Shown: positions 36,702 through 43,536 of the stretch, piece by piece | Layout: the number at the start of each line of letters is the position of its first letter | Numbering within the stretch: the stretch's first letter is position 1 | Source: Hoeflea_A sp965228435 | GTDB taxonomy: Bacteria; Pseudomonadota; Alphaproteobacteria; Rhizobiales; Rhizobiaceae | Direction: 5' to 3' | Assembly: GCA_965228435.1 (NCBI GenBank) | Contig: OZ245818.1 | Coordinates: 3,720,001-3,784,000, forward strand | DNA length: 64,000 nucleotides | Program-made: the position numbers and the translations under genes | Notes under the pieces: generated by a model | Told to the model about the DNA's origin: nothing | The model's input: the letters and a program-made list of their open reading frames with translations, nothing else | The model's database searches: none

Positions 36702-37205
36702 ATGGAGAGCGTGGAGTGTAATATTCAAGAAATTGATGGCCTAATTCAGCGCTGCATCAAAGGTGATGATTTATCTGTAGACAAGCTAAAGGGTATTTCA
36801 CAGAATTTTGGCTTTTCTGATATCGAGAAAATAATAGATGAATTCGAAAAGGAAAAAAAATTTCAAAATGCACACTATTTTATTTGCGAAATGTACAAGC
36901 GGTTTGATAAAAATTTCGCAGTAGAGAAATTCCTAAATAATGGAGAAAATTTTTCCCCTTCATTCTATTGGGCGGGACTGCACTTCAAAAGTATTAAGGA
37001 TTATGGGAATGCTAGAATTGCTTTTGAGAAAGGATACAAGGATCGCCATTGGTTCTGTGGAAAGGAACTTTCTGATTTGTACATGCATGGCGATTTTTCG
37101 AAAAAGCTAAAGGGACTCCAGATGCGGGTTTCTCTCGCCTTTGCTGTAATTTATGCAAATCGAGGAGGGGGCTATTATGAACGTTTCATACATGATCGAT
37201 TTTAG
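36702..37205 (+). CDS. Putative immunity protein (TPR/Sel1-like) for the RHS toxin tip
   Basis: A 167-residue cytosolic protein with no signal. Its ATG directly abuts the TAA of the RHS gene (TAAATG), the standard position of the cognate immunity gene in polymorphic toxin loci. It is strongly AT-rich with many Lys, Asn and Phe codons, unlike the GC-rich chromosome but like the toxin tip. Residues about 55-150 look helical with TPR/Sel1-like features (YWAGLHFKSIKDYGNARIAF, ELSDLYMHGDF). No family was recognised. The immunity role is inferred from position, size and composition. A strong terminator follows 70 bp downstream. Confidence 0.7.
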   Translation: MESVECNIQEIDGLIQRCIKGDDLSVDKLKGISQNFGFSDIEKIIDEFEKEKKFQNAHYFICEMYKRFDKNFAVEKFLNNGENFSPSFYWAGLHFKSIKDYGNARIAFEKGYKDRHWFCGKELSDLYMHGDFSKKLKGLQMRVSLAFAVIYANRGGGYYERFIHDRF

Positions 37206-37256
37206 GAAAATGGAAGTGTTCTTTTTAGTATTACAGTGGCTGTACAGAGAGGGAAA

Positions 37257-37690
37257 TCACCAGACAGTGCCGCTTCGAGCGGCCTGATCAGGCGGCTTTT
37301 TTTGGATCGTCTTTTTCCTTTCTGTTCTCCGCGTTTTCAGATCTGGTTTTGGTAGTCCCTCGACGAAGACCTGTGCCGGCGTCCTGCCGTTCATTGTAGC
37401 GGCCCTGGTGCGGCGATTCTGATTGTAGACGAGGAGATACTTGTAGAGACCTGCATCTTTCCTCGATGGGTTTCGAACCAGGTCCTGCGCACGGAAATGC
37501 TCGTCCAGCAATGTGCGGTGGAAGCGTTCGATGCCATTCGACTAAGGCCGTTTGACCTTGGAGGTGGGATGCTCGAACTCCTTCGAGCTGCAGGAACAGC
37601 TCGTAGGGATGCCGATCGGGCCACCGCAAAATTCGCGGCCATTGTTGGACAGCTCGACGTCTATCATTGGCATTGTTGTGCTTCGAAGGT
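37257..37690 (-). pseudogene. Decayed IS transposase C-terminal fragment (IS481/IS3-like integrase core)
   Basis: On the minus strand, pieces of an rve integrase core can be read only by changing frame. They run VELSNNGREFCGG, then HPYELFLQLEGV in a second frame, then SKVKRP-stop-SNGIERFHRTL in the first frame again, continuing LLDEHFRAQDLVRN and TMNGRTPAQVFVEGL to the natural stop. That is at least two frameshifts and one in-frame TAG. The NGREF and SNG(I)ERFHRTLLDEHF blocks carry the second Asp/Glu region of DDE enzymes. The 5' two thirds of the element are missing, so it cannot transpose. Confidence 0.75.
37278..37303 (+). terminator. Strong rho-independent terminator downstream of the immunity gene
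   Basis: AGCGGCCTGA and TCAGGCGGCT pair with a single mismatch as a 20-nt palindrome immediately followed by seven T residues. It would stop transcription from the RHS-immunity operon. It lies inside the 3' end of the transposase remnant, so the terminator may have been supplied by the old IS end. Confidence 0.7.
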
Positions 37691-37834
37691 GGGCGGCACA
37701 TCGAGGGGTCTAGTCTGATGCCGGCTAGACCGTGAGCACCCTGCCGTCGTCTGTCAGGGAATACCCGCGTTCAGTCGCCAACATGAATTCGGGATTATCC
37801 AGACCCACGACAGAAGGGCGGGCGGTTGGCGCGT

Positions 37835-38341
37835 CTATTCCTCCTTGTCGCTGTCAGGGCATTTGCCCTTGGACCCGAAGGTTACGTAAATCTGCGCGCC
37901 CCGATCATCAGTCTTTGAGAACTGAACGAAAATTTTTGACCCATCTTCTTTCTCGAAATGCGCATCGATATTGGAGATTTTCGCCGCGCCCGCGTTGAGT
38001 GTGATGATCGTGGTATCAACCGGCTTGCCCCACTTCCGGGTCAGATCCCAAACGATTGATGTGAAATCGTGTAAGTCGCCAGCAAAATTCCGACCCACAG
38101 AACCGACGATGCCTCCACACACGCCTAGGCTGATGTTGCTTCCGTCAACCTCCCACCACATGGGTAGTTCGGGTGAAACATGTCGGAGACTCCAGCCATT
38201 CGCGGCTGCATGTGCTCTCGCGTCGGCAAGCGAGCTCCCGAACTCAAAGCCACCCCTGTGGGCGTCCAGATCGTAGGCGTGGGCAGCTTCAGATGTCAGC
38301 CACAAAACGGTAGCAATCAGAGGCAGGCAGAGCGATTTCAT
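37835..38341 (-). CDS. Small secreted protein of unknown function
   Basis: 168 residues. The signal peptide MKSLCLPLIATVLWL...SEAAHA is cleaved near AHA-YD. The mature part (about 145 residues) has FEFGSSLADARAHAAANGW, a WWEVDG strand, two cysteines and KWGKPVDTTIITLNAG, an alpha-beta pattern like small periplasmic proteins that compare an input with a reference. No family is recognised. The start at 38341 is placed where the signal peptide begins; the longer frame is not protein-like upstream. Flanked by mobile-element debris on both sides. Confidence 0.65.
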   Translation of the reverse strand: MKSLCLPLIATVLWLTSEAAHAYDLDAHRGGFEFGSSLADARAHAAANGWSLRHVSPELPMWWEVDGSNISLGVCGGIVGSVGRNFAGDLHDFTSIVWDLTRKWGKPVDTTIITLNAGAAKISNIDAHFEKEDGSKIFVQFSKTDDRGAQIYVTFGSKGKCPDSDKEE

Positions 38342-38512
38342 TCCAAACAATTTCTCCAAGGATTTCGGCCCGTGTGGACTAACACAAGGGCTTACGGATA
38401 ACACTCCGCCAGAACCGGCGACCTGTCGCCCACCACTTACCAAGAGTGTGTGATACCAAGCACCGCGACCCCCACAATGAACCTGGTGCCGATCAGGCAG
38501 AGCACAAAGTCG

Positions 38513-38545
38513 AATTACGGTGACAGAATTACGGTGACAGTTTAC
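38513..38545. repeat. Tandem 14-bp repeat and left inverted repeat of the RAYT element
   Basis: AATTACGGTGACAG occurs twice in direct tandem (38513-38526 and 38527-38540). The second copy runs into TTTAC to make the left end ACGGTGACAGTTTAC (38531-38545). Its exact reverse complement lies just after the transposase gene. Confidence 0.85.
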
Positions 38546-38574
38546 TTAATCCCCAATTTATGCCACTGTGGACT

Positions 38575-39246
38575 ATGGCACGAATTGCTCGCCTTGTCGT
38601 TCCCGGTCTTCCGCATCACGTCACCCAACGGGGCAACCGTCGCGAGAGGACCTTCTTCGAAGATGACGATTATGCGCTCTATCTTGATCTGTTGGCACAG
38701 ACGAGCAGACGCGGCCACGCGGAGGTCTGGGCCTATTGTCTTATGCCCAACCATGTCCACGTCATACTGGTGCCATCCGACGGAGACGGCTTGCGCCGAA
38801 CCTTCGCCGATCTGCATCGACGCTATACCGGGTTTATCAATGCCCGGGCTCGGGTAACCGGCCATCTTTGGCAAGGTCGGTACGGATCCGTCGTCATGGA
38901 TGAGGATCATCTCCTGAATGCCATCCGTTATGTGACACTCAATCCCGTGAGGGCGGGGCTGGTTGAACGAGCGTCCGACTGGAAATGGTCCAGCGCCCGG
39001 GCGCACCTTTCCGGCGAGGACAGCCCGTTGATGAAGGTTGCTCCGGTTCTGGAGCGCACGGGCGACTTTGCCGCCTTTCTGGGTGAAACGTTCGATGAGG
39101 CTGAAACCTACAGCGCCCTGCGACGCGCCGAAACCACCGGGCGGCCGATCGGTGCGGCGGGATGGTTGAAGGCATTGGAAGAGAAGACGGGCAGGGCACT
39201 TGCTCCTGGTAAGCCGGGACGCAAACCTCAATCAGGGATTGTGTAA
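38575..39246 (+). CDS. Y1 transposase, REP-associated tyrosine transposase type
   Basis: 223 residues starting MARIARLVVPGLPHHVTQRG. It has the HUH motif in YCLMPNHVHVILVPSD, HLWQGRYGSVVMDEDHLLN and the segment AIRYVTLNPVRAGLV that includes the catalytic tyrosine. These are diagnostic for the IS200-related RAYT family, which nicks single-stranded DNA and is associated with REP palindromes. The reading frame appears intact. An ATG five codons upstream (38560) is an alternative. The stop codon lies three bases into the right inverted repeat. Confidence 0.92.
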   Translation: MARIARLVVPGLPHHVTQRGNRRERTFFEDDDYALYLDLLAQTSRRGHAEVWAYCLMPNHVHVILVPSDGDGLRRTFADLHRRYTGFINARARVTGHLWQGRYGSVVMDEDHLLNAIRYVTLNPVRAGLVERASDWKWSSARAHLSGEDSPLMKVAPVLERTGDFAAFLGETFDEAETYSALRRAETTGRPIGAAGWLKALEEKTGRALAPGKPGRKPQSGIV

Positions 39247-39257
39247 ACTGTCACCGT
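39243..39257. repeat. Right inverted repeat of the RAYT unit
   Basis: GTAAACTGTCACCGT, the exact reverse complement of 38531-38545, overlapping the transposase stop codon. Confidence 0.85.
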
Positions 39258-39261
39258 GGTA

Positions 39262-39346
39262 AAGGTTGCTCCGGTTCTGGAGCGCACGGGCGACTTTGAA
39301 CATTTACAGATCTGCATCGGCGCTATACCGGGTTTATCAATGTCCG
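39262..39346. repeat. Two displaced fragments of the RAYT gene, in swapped order
   Basis: 39262-39298 repeats 39034-39070 exactly over 37 bp. After an 11-bp gap, 39309-39346 repeats 38809-38846 over 38 bp with two mismatches. In the intact gene the second fragment comes first, so this is not a simple tandem or truncated copy. Confidence 0.85.
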
Positions 39347-39427
39347 CGGATAGGGCTATCGCATCTAACTTGCTCCGTCCGCAATGGGCGTGCTGTCCCA
39401 AAGGTCAATAAATTAAAGCGTGTTCTG

Positions 39428-39838
39428 ATGTTTTACGTACTTTTAATTTCGGCAGCATTAGCCGGCATTTATGTTGCTCGAATATTCTACCTTGGAGTGA
39501 AGTACGGAGCTTTCGTTGAGGCTTCAAAAGTGCTCGAGATGTTGGAAGGATATGCAGAGCGCCGAGCTAGATGCCCAGGTATTGTATGCTACTTGGCAGA
39601 TTTTCATCAATTGGTGGCGGCGACTCTCACTCCCGTTGGTCTGATAAAATTCAAGCTGGATCTAAGGGAAGAGATGAAGATCGATACGAAATATGCAAAT
39701 GGAATCCATACTGTAGATACGAATGAATTTGTTGATTTAATGAGACGCATATGCGCGGCTGTTGGAACAGATACGCTTATGCGAGTCAAATTTATCTACA
39801 GGGGTGACAAGCTGAGCAGTTATTTCAAAACGAGCTGA
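39428..39838 (+). CDS. Small single-pass membrane protein of unknown function
   Basis: About 136 residues with an N-terminal membrane helix (VLLISAALAGIYVARIFYLG) and a soluble C-terminal domain (EGYAERRARCPGIVCYLADF, then FVDLMRRICAAVGTDTLMRV). Two cysteines flank a hydrophobic turn. Base composition is more AT-rich than the chromosomal background. No family is recognised and no good ribosome binding site is seen; the ATG is chosen because the frame upstream is mosaic RAYT debris. It sits between two mobile elements, so it may be cargo or a remnant. Confidence 0.5.
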   Translation: MFYVLLISAALAGIYVARIFYLGVKYGAFVEASKVLEMLEGYAERRARCPGIVCYLADFHQLVAATLTPVGLIKFKLDLREEMKIDTKYANGIHTVDTNEFVDLMRRICAAVGTDTLMRVKFIYRGDKLSSYFKTS

Positions 39839-39957
39839 TAGGGAAAGGCAACAGGTCACCCAAGGTGGCTACCGTCCTAATAGAACCCAATTTCAAAATG
39901 CTGAGGAAGACGACGCCGACTCGCCGGAATTAGACTTTTTGGCTCTCCATCAAACCC

Positions 39958-41270
39958 GGGGGCACCCTCTAACCATTGTCTATGATTTGCAGGCTTTCAA
40001 AAACTGCTGATCATAGGAATGAAGAGGATGCCTGGTTTTGACGTTACGCTGAACCTGCCGGATTTTACAATCGAGAAGTCCAGCGGGTTCAACCCGATCG
40101 TTCACGATGTTAAGTGCCATCATGTCCCGCAGTGTCCACATTGTGGCTGCCGGACACTGCGCACCAAGGACAAGATACTACGCTGCGTCTGGCATGAGAG
40201 CGTTGGCCATCGGCGAGTGCTGTTGCGGTTCTTCGTGTGCAAATATCTCTGCTGCTCCTGCGGACGCTACTTCCGGCAGCGCCTTGAAGGGATCATGCGG
40301 TGGCAACGCAGCACCGAGGCCCTCAAACGACAGATCTATCGGCTGCACACCCATGGCATCTCACGCAAGGTCCTGGCCCGGGAATGCGGCAAGTCGGACA
40401 GCACGATCTCGCGCTACTACGATCACATGTACGGGCTTGAGAACCGCAAACTCCTGTCTTTGCAAATGCCGCGCATCCTGGGGATTGATGAGCACTTCTT
40501 CTCAAGGCGAATGCGGTTTGCGACCACCTTTTGCGACTTGCAACGCCGTCGTGTCTTCGACGTTGCTGCGGGCCGCTCGGCAGTGTCCCTGGCCGATTAT
40601 CTCAATCAAATGAAAGGCAAAGACCGTGTCCGCATCATCTGCATGGACCTGTCGGAGACCTATCGCTCCATTGCCAGAACCCACTTTCCCAAAGCCCTCA
40701 TCGTGGCCGATCGGTTCCATGTCGTGCGCATCGCTCTGCATCATCTGCTCAAGACCTGCCGCTTCATCGATCCCGAGCTGAAAGACAGGCGCGGCTTGAG
40801 CAAACTGCTGAACAAGCATGCCAGCAACCTCACTCAACGGCAGGCACGACGACTCACTGACTACCTTGACCGCAAACCGGCCATCGAGCGCATCTATCGG
40901 TTCAAGGAAGACCTGATGGACGTGTTAACCGCCAGGAACCAATCCAAAAGACAGTGCAGGACATTGGTACGCCGACTGCTGGAGGCCATCGCCCAGCTCA
41001 GGCAGAGCGGCTTCAAGGATTGTCAAAAGCTCGCAAAGACACTGCAGAGCTGGCAGGAAGAGATCGCACGCATGTGGCGCTTCTCGCGCTCAAACGGGAT
41101 CACCGAAGGCTATCATCGAAAAATGAAACTCATCCAACGCAGAGCCTTCGGGTTCCGCAACTTCGAAAACTACAGAAAGCGCGTTCGAGCTCTCTGCGCT
41201 TGAAGGTCAAAGGAGGAGAGATCTGATACAGAACTGACCCACACTCTGCAGATCATGGGCGGGTGCCCCC
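39958..41270 (+). mobile_element. ISL3-family insertion sequence
   Basis: About 1313 bp. The ends are GGGGGCACCC (39958-39967) and its reverse complement GGGTGCCCCC (41261-41270), with a further related block (TATGATTTGCAG inside the left end, CTGCAGATCATG inside the right). It encloses one intact ISL3 transposase gene. No clear direct target duplication is visible at the flanks. Confidence 0.85.
40019..41203 (+). CDS. ISL3-family transposase
   Basis: 394 residues. The N-terminal zinc-finger module has CPHCGCRTLRTKD and then CKYLCCSCGRYF. A helix-turn-helix follows at about 110-135 (GISRKVLARECGKSDSTISR). The DDE catalytic domain shows LGIDEHFF, then IICMDLSETYRSI, VADRFHVVRIALHHL and the C-terminal Glu in SNGITEGYHRKMKLIQRRAFGF region. 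Length and motifs are those of full-size ISL3 enzymes and no frame damage is seen, so the element may be active. Confidence 0.95.
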   Translation: MKRMPGFDVTLNLPDFTIEKSSGFNPIVHDVKCHHVPQCPHCGCRTLRTKDKILRCVWHESVGHRRVLLRFFVCKYLCCSCGRYFRQRLEGIMRWQRSTEALKRQIYRLHTHGISRKVLARECGKSDSTISRYYDHMYGLENRKLLSLQMPRILGIDEHFFSRRMRFATTFCDLQRRRVFDVAAGRSAVSLADYLNQMKGKDRVRIICMDLSETYRSIARTHFPKALIVADRFHVVRIALHHLLKTCRFIDPELKDRRGLSKLLNKHASNLTQRQARRLTDYLDRKPAIERIYRFKEDLMDVLTARNQSKRQCRTLVRRLLEAIAQLRQSGFKDCQKLAKTLQSWQEEIARMWRFSRSNGITEGYHRKMKLIQRRAFGFRNFENYRKRVRALCA

Positions 41271-41380
41271 GTATTCGACGAAGAGCCGACTTTTTTATTT
41301 CCCGGGCGGGTTTTGCCGTATCCCGCTCAGTATGCCGTGTGGACCCGGGCAGAGGTATAATCGTAACCATTTGATTTCAT

Positions 41381-41457
41381 TGGTGATCCCGGCAGGATTC
41401 GAACCTGCGACCCTCAGATTAGGAATCTGATGCTCTATCCTGCTGAGCTACGGGACC
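41381..41457 (-). tRNA. tRNA-Arg (anticodon CCU) with encoded CCA
   Basis: On the minus strand the 77-nt sequence begins GGTCCCGTAGCTCAG and ends CGGGATCACCA. The acceptor stem GGTCCCG pairs with CGGGATC. The D arm has the AGCTCAGCAGGATAGAGC form, and the TTC-containing T arm is GCAGGTTCGAATCCTGC. The anticodon stem TCAGA/TCTGA encloses the loop TTCCTAA, giving CCU, which reads AGG arginine codons. CCA is encoded. The 3' end faces the accessory region, the usual orientation for tRNA-targeted integration. Confidence 0.96.
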
Positions 41458-41598
41458 AGTCGGGTCATCCATAGCAAACCGGCGCCTGAAAGCAAACGGT
41501 AACGATGACGGTAGTTTGGGGCGATGTTGATAGCGCCACGGATTGTCGTGCCGGAGCGGGCGGTGTAGCCTGAAGTCGGACGATCGGAGGGCGAGTTC

Positions 41599-42111
41599 AT
41601 GGACCCTGACGACACTCTCGGCTCTGGCTTGGCGACACGGCGCTCGCTGCTCAAGACAATTGGTGTGGGAAGTGCGGTGGCGACCGTTGGAATCTCCCCG
41701 TTGGCGGGCGCGAGCGCCCAGGAGTGCAGCGGTCCGGTTCCAACGGAACTGATTGGACGGTTTGTCGATACATTCGGCCATCGCCATATCATCACCGAAA
41801 CGCACTGGCAGTCGTTCCACGACGACGAAGAGTTCTTTCATCGCATTTGCTCGGTGCAGCTGCAGGACGGTTTCCTGATTACCCAGAACCACGCGAGCCA
41901 GACGTTCCACCCCAACAAATTCAGCCGGTTCGAGTGGTTGGTGGAGGATGGAGACCTCTGGTATTGCCAACAGGTGTTTTCCGCAGCCAGTGTGGAAGAG
42001 GCGGCCGATTTCGACCGCTTTCCGGCAGCCCTTGGAAGCGATCCGAGCGGTGGCGGTTGCGGCGATGGCGGCGGTTTTGCCTGGACGAAGCTCATGGCGG
42101 AGTCGTCGTAG
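41599..42111 (+). CDS. Tat-signal-bearing small secreted protein, unknown function
   Basis: 170 residues with a twin-arginine leader (ATRRSLLKTIGVGSAVATVG) ending near AGASAQ. The mature part contains IGRFVDTFGHRHIITETHWQ, two further histidines (FFHRICSV, HASQTFHPNK) and a Gly-rich CGDGGG tail. The abundance of His/Cys suggests metal binding, but no family is recognised. GGAGGG precedes the ATG by about 8 bp. It follows the tRNA in the opposite orientation and is followed by a VOC protein gene. Confidence 0.65.
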   Translation: MDPDDTLGSGLATRRSLLKTIGVGSAVATVGISPLAGASAQECSGPVPTELIGRFVDTFGHRHIITETHWQSFHDDEEFFHRICSVQLQDGFLITQNHASQTFHPNKFSRFEWLVEDGDLWYCQQVFSAASVEEAADFDRFPAALGSDPSGGGCGDGGGFAWTKLMAESS

Positions 42112-42197
42112 TCGCTTTCCGGTTGGGGCTCCATCCGTGGTGCTCGATTGTCGCCAGCCGATGCTTTATGACGATTGAGTCAAAAGAGCTGGAGCTC

Positions 42198-42842
42198 ATG
42201 GACCTCGATCACATTTTCCTCTTTGTCGAACCCGATGCACCGGAGATCGCCCGAATGGCCGAGCTCGGCTTCGTGGAAACCTATCGGCGGGTACATCCCG
42301 GGCAGGGGACGGAAAATGTCTGCTATGCGTTCGACAATCTGTTTCTCGAGCTGCTGTGGATCCGCGACACGGACGAAGCGCGTAGCGAACCGATCCGGCG
42401 GACCGGCCTTTATGAGCGGTCGCGCTGGCGCAAGGACGAGACCTGCCCTTACGGCATCGCCTGGCGCGGGCTCGCGACAGACATAGCGATCTGGGACTAC
42501 CGGCCTCCCTATCTGCCCGCGGACATGTCGATAGCCGTGGCGTGCGATGGCGATGATCCCCGAAGGCCGATGCTGTTTCGCTCACCCGGATCGCGTGCGC
42601 CAATAGACTGGCCGGAGGAGCGGCGCGGCGACCTCCAGCAGGTCGCCGGATTTGGTGCGGTTCCCGAAGCAGCCCTTGTCTTGCCCGAAGCAGTGGATGC
42701 AGGCCCGGCGCTCCGCATACTTCAACGGGAAACGCCGCTGTCCGTTCAAACGGGCGGACACAGCTACCGGCTCGATCTGACCATCGAGCGATGCGATGGC
42801 GGCAAAGCGGTTTTGAGCCTGCCGGATGTGTCGCTGCGTTAG
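42198..42842 (+). CDS. Glyoxalase-like/VOC-fold protein
   Basis: About 214 residues opening MDLDHIFLFVEPDAPEIARM, the first beta strand and helix of a VOC module, with VCYAFDNLFLELLWI as the matching strand pair. The C-terminal half is shorter on motifs. The reaction is unknown. The ATG at 42198 has GGAG five bases upstream; an in-frame ATG at 42168 exists. It is followed by a convergent TetR gene with a 27-bp gap. Confidence 0.7.
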   Translation: MDLDHIFLFVEPDAPEIARMAELGFVETYRRVHPGQGTENVCYAFDNLFLELLWIRDTDEARSEPIRRTGLYERSRWRKDETCPYGIAWRGLATDIAIWDYRPPYLPADMSIAVACDGDDPRRPMLFRSPGSRAPIDWPEERRGDLQQVAGFGAVPEAALVLPEAVDAGPALRILQRETPLSVQTGGHSYRLDLTIERCDGGKAVLSLPDVSLR

Positions 42843-42869
42843 GTGCGCACCGTCGTGCTGGCAGAAACG

Positions 42870-43451
42870 TCAGTCCGCCGGAACGTAACGATCAAGCAAA
42901 GCATCGACGATACCGGCCTGCAGCCGGTCACCGGTCGTGTGGTCGACGCGCAAGATGTCGTCCAGGATGATGTGCTGCTCAATGCCCGTCACCATGGAAA
43001 GCCGCAGCACCAGGTCCTCGAGTTCCTTCGGATCCATCTTTGCGTGCACCGGGTCCAGCGCTTCGGTGAAGGCAGCTATGCGCCTTGCGCCGCGCAGCTC
43101 GACGTCGGTCTGCTTCTGCCAGACGTCCATCGTCTTGGCCAGAAACTGGCGAAAGTATTGCTCATGGGTGCGGGTGATTTCCAGATAGTAGTTGGCAACC
43201 CTATGAACGCGCTGACGAACATCCTCCAACCCGTCGAGCAGTTCGGCCGTTGGCGGCATGTTGAAGTCAAGCGTCGCTTCCGCAGCCAGCGTCCCGGGTT
43301 CCGAGAAGTAGCGGTAGACGGTCGCGCGGCTGATCTCGGTGTCTTCGGCCACTCGGGCCAGGGTCAGTTCCTTCCCCTCGGCCATCAGGCGTCTGGCGGA
43401 TTCAAGCAGCGCCGTGCGGGTTCTGTTTTTCTGGGCGGTTCTCTGGACCAC
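42870..43451 (-). CDS. TetR-family transcriptional regulator
   Basis: 193 residues. The N-terminal helix-turn-helix reads LLESARRLMAEGKELTLARV then TEISRATVYRYFSEPGTLA, the TetR DNA-binding domain. The C-terminal domain is all-helical and variable, typical of ligand-binding TetR dimerisation parts. It is divergently transcribed from a cupin gene, and two near-identical palindromes lie in the 85-bp gap, so it very likely represses the cupin gene and itself. Confidence 0.92.
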   Translation of the reverse strand: MVQRTAQKNRTRTALLESARRLMAEGKELTLARVAEDTEISRATVYRYFSEPGTLAAEATLDFNMPPTAELLDGLEDVRQRVHRVANYYLEITRTHEQYFRQFLAKTMDVWQKQTDVELRGARRIAAFTEALDPVHAKMDPKELEDLVLRLSMVTGIEQHIILDDILRVDHTTGDRLQAGIVDALLDRYVPAD

Positions 43452-43465
43452 AATTTTCCTCTATG

Positions 43466-43515
43466 AGACACTTGTCTTATAATGATTAATATGTATTATA
43501 AAGAGACAAATGTCT
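43466..43515. promoter_or_regulatory. Paired palindromic operator, probably for the TetR regulator
   Basis: Two copies of AGACA-N2-TGTCT (43466-43477 AGACACTTGTCT; 43504-43515 AGACAAATGTCT) are spaced 38 bp centre to centre in the tetR-cupin intergenic region. The AT-rich stretch between them (AATGATTAATATGTATTATA) probably contains the promoter -10 elements. TetR dimers commonly bind such short palindromes. Confidence 0.7.
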
Positions 43516-43536
43516 AAGTAAAGGGGCTTTAAACCG

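Larger units (their letters stand above)
38531..39257 (+). mobile_element. REP-associated tyrosine transposase (RAYT) unit bounded by 15-bp inverted repeats
   Basis: A 727-bp unit consisting of the transposase gene and perfect 15-bp inverted repeats (left ACGGTGACAGTTTAC, right GTAAACTGTCACCGT), each close to the gene ends. IS200/RAYT enzymes use single-stranded hairpin ends rather than true TIRs, so the repeat could be a REP-like recognition element instead of a cut site. Confidence 0.7.

Noticed and set aside
37700..37834. Minus-strand frame resembling the tail of a protein (NPEFMLATERGYSLTDDGRV)
   Set aside because: Too short and without a start; possibly a gene fragment next to the IS relic, but no family was recognised.
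39948..41280. Target-site duplication around the ISL3 element
   Set aside because: The 8-10 bp on either side do not match, so no duplication can be claimed.
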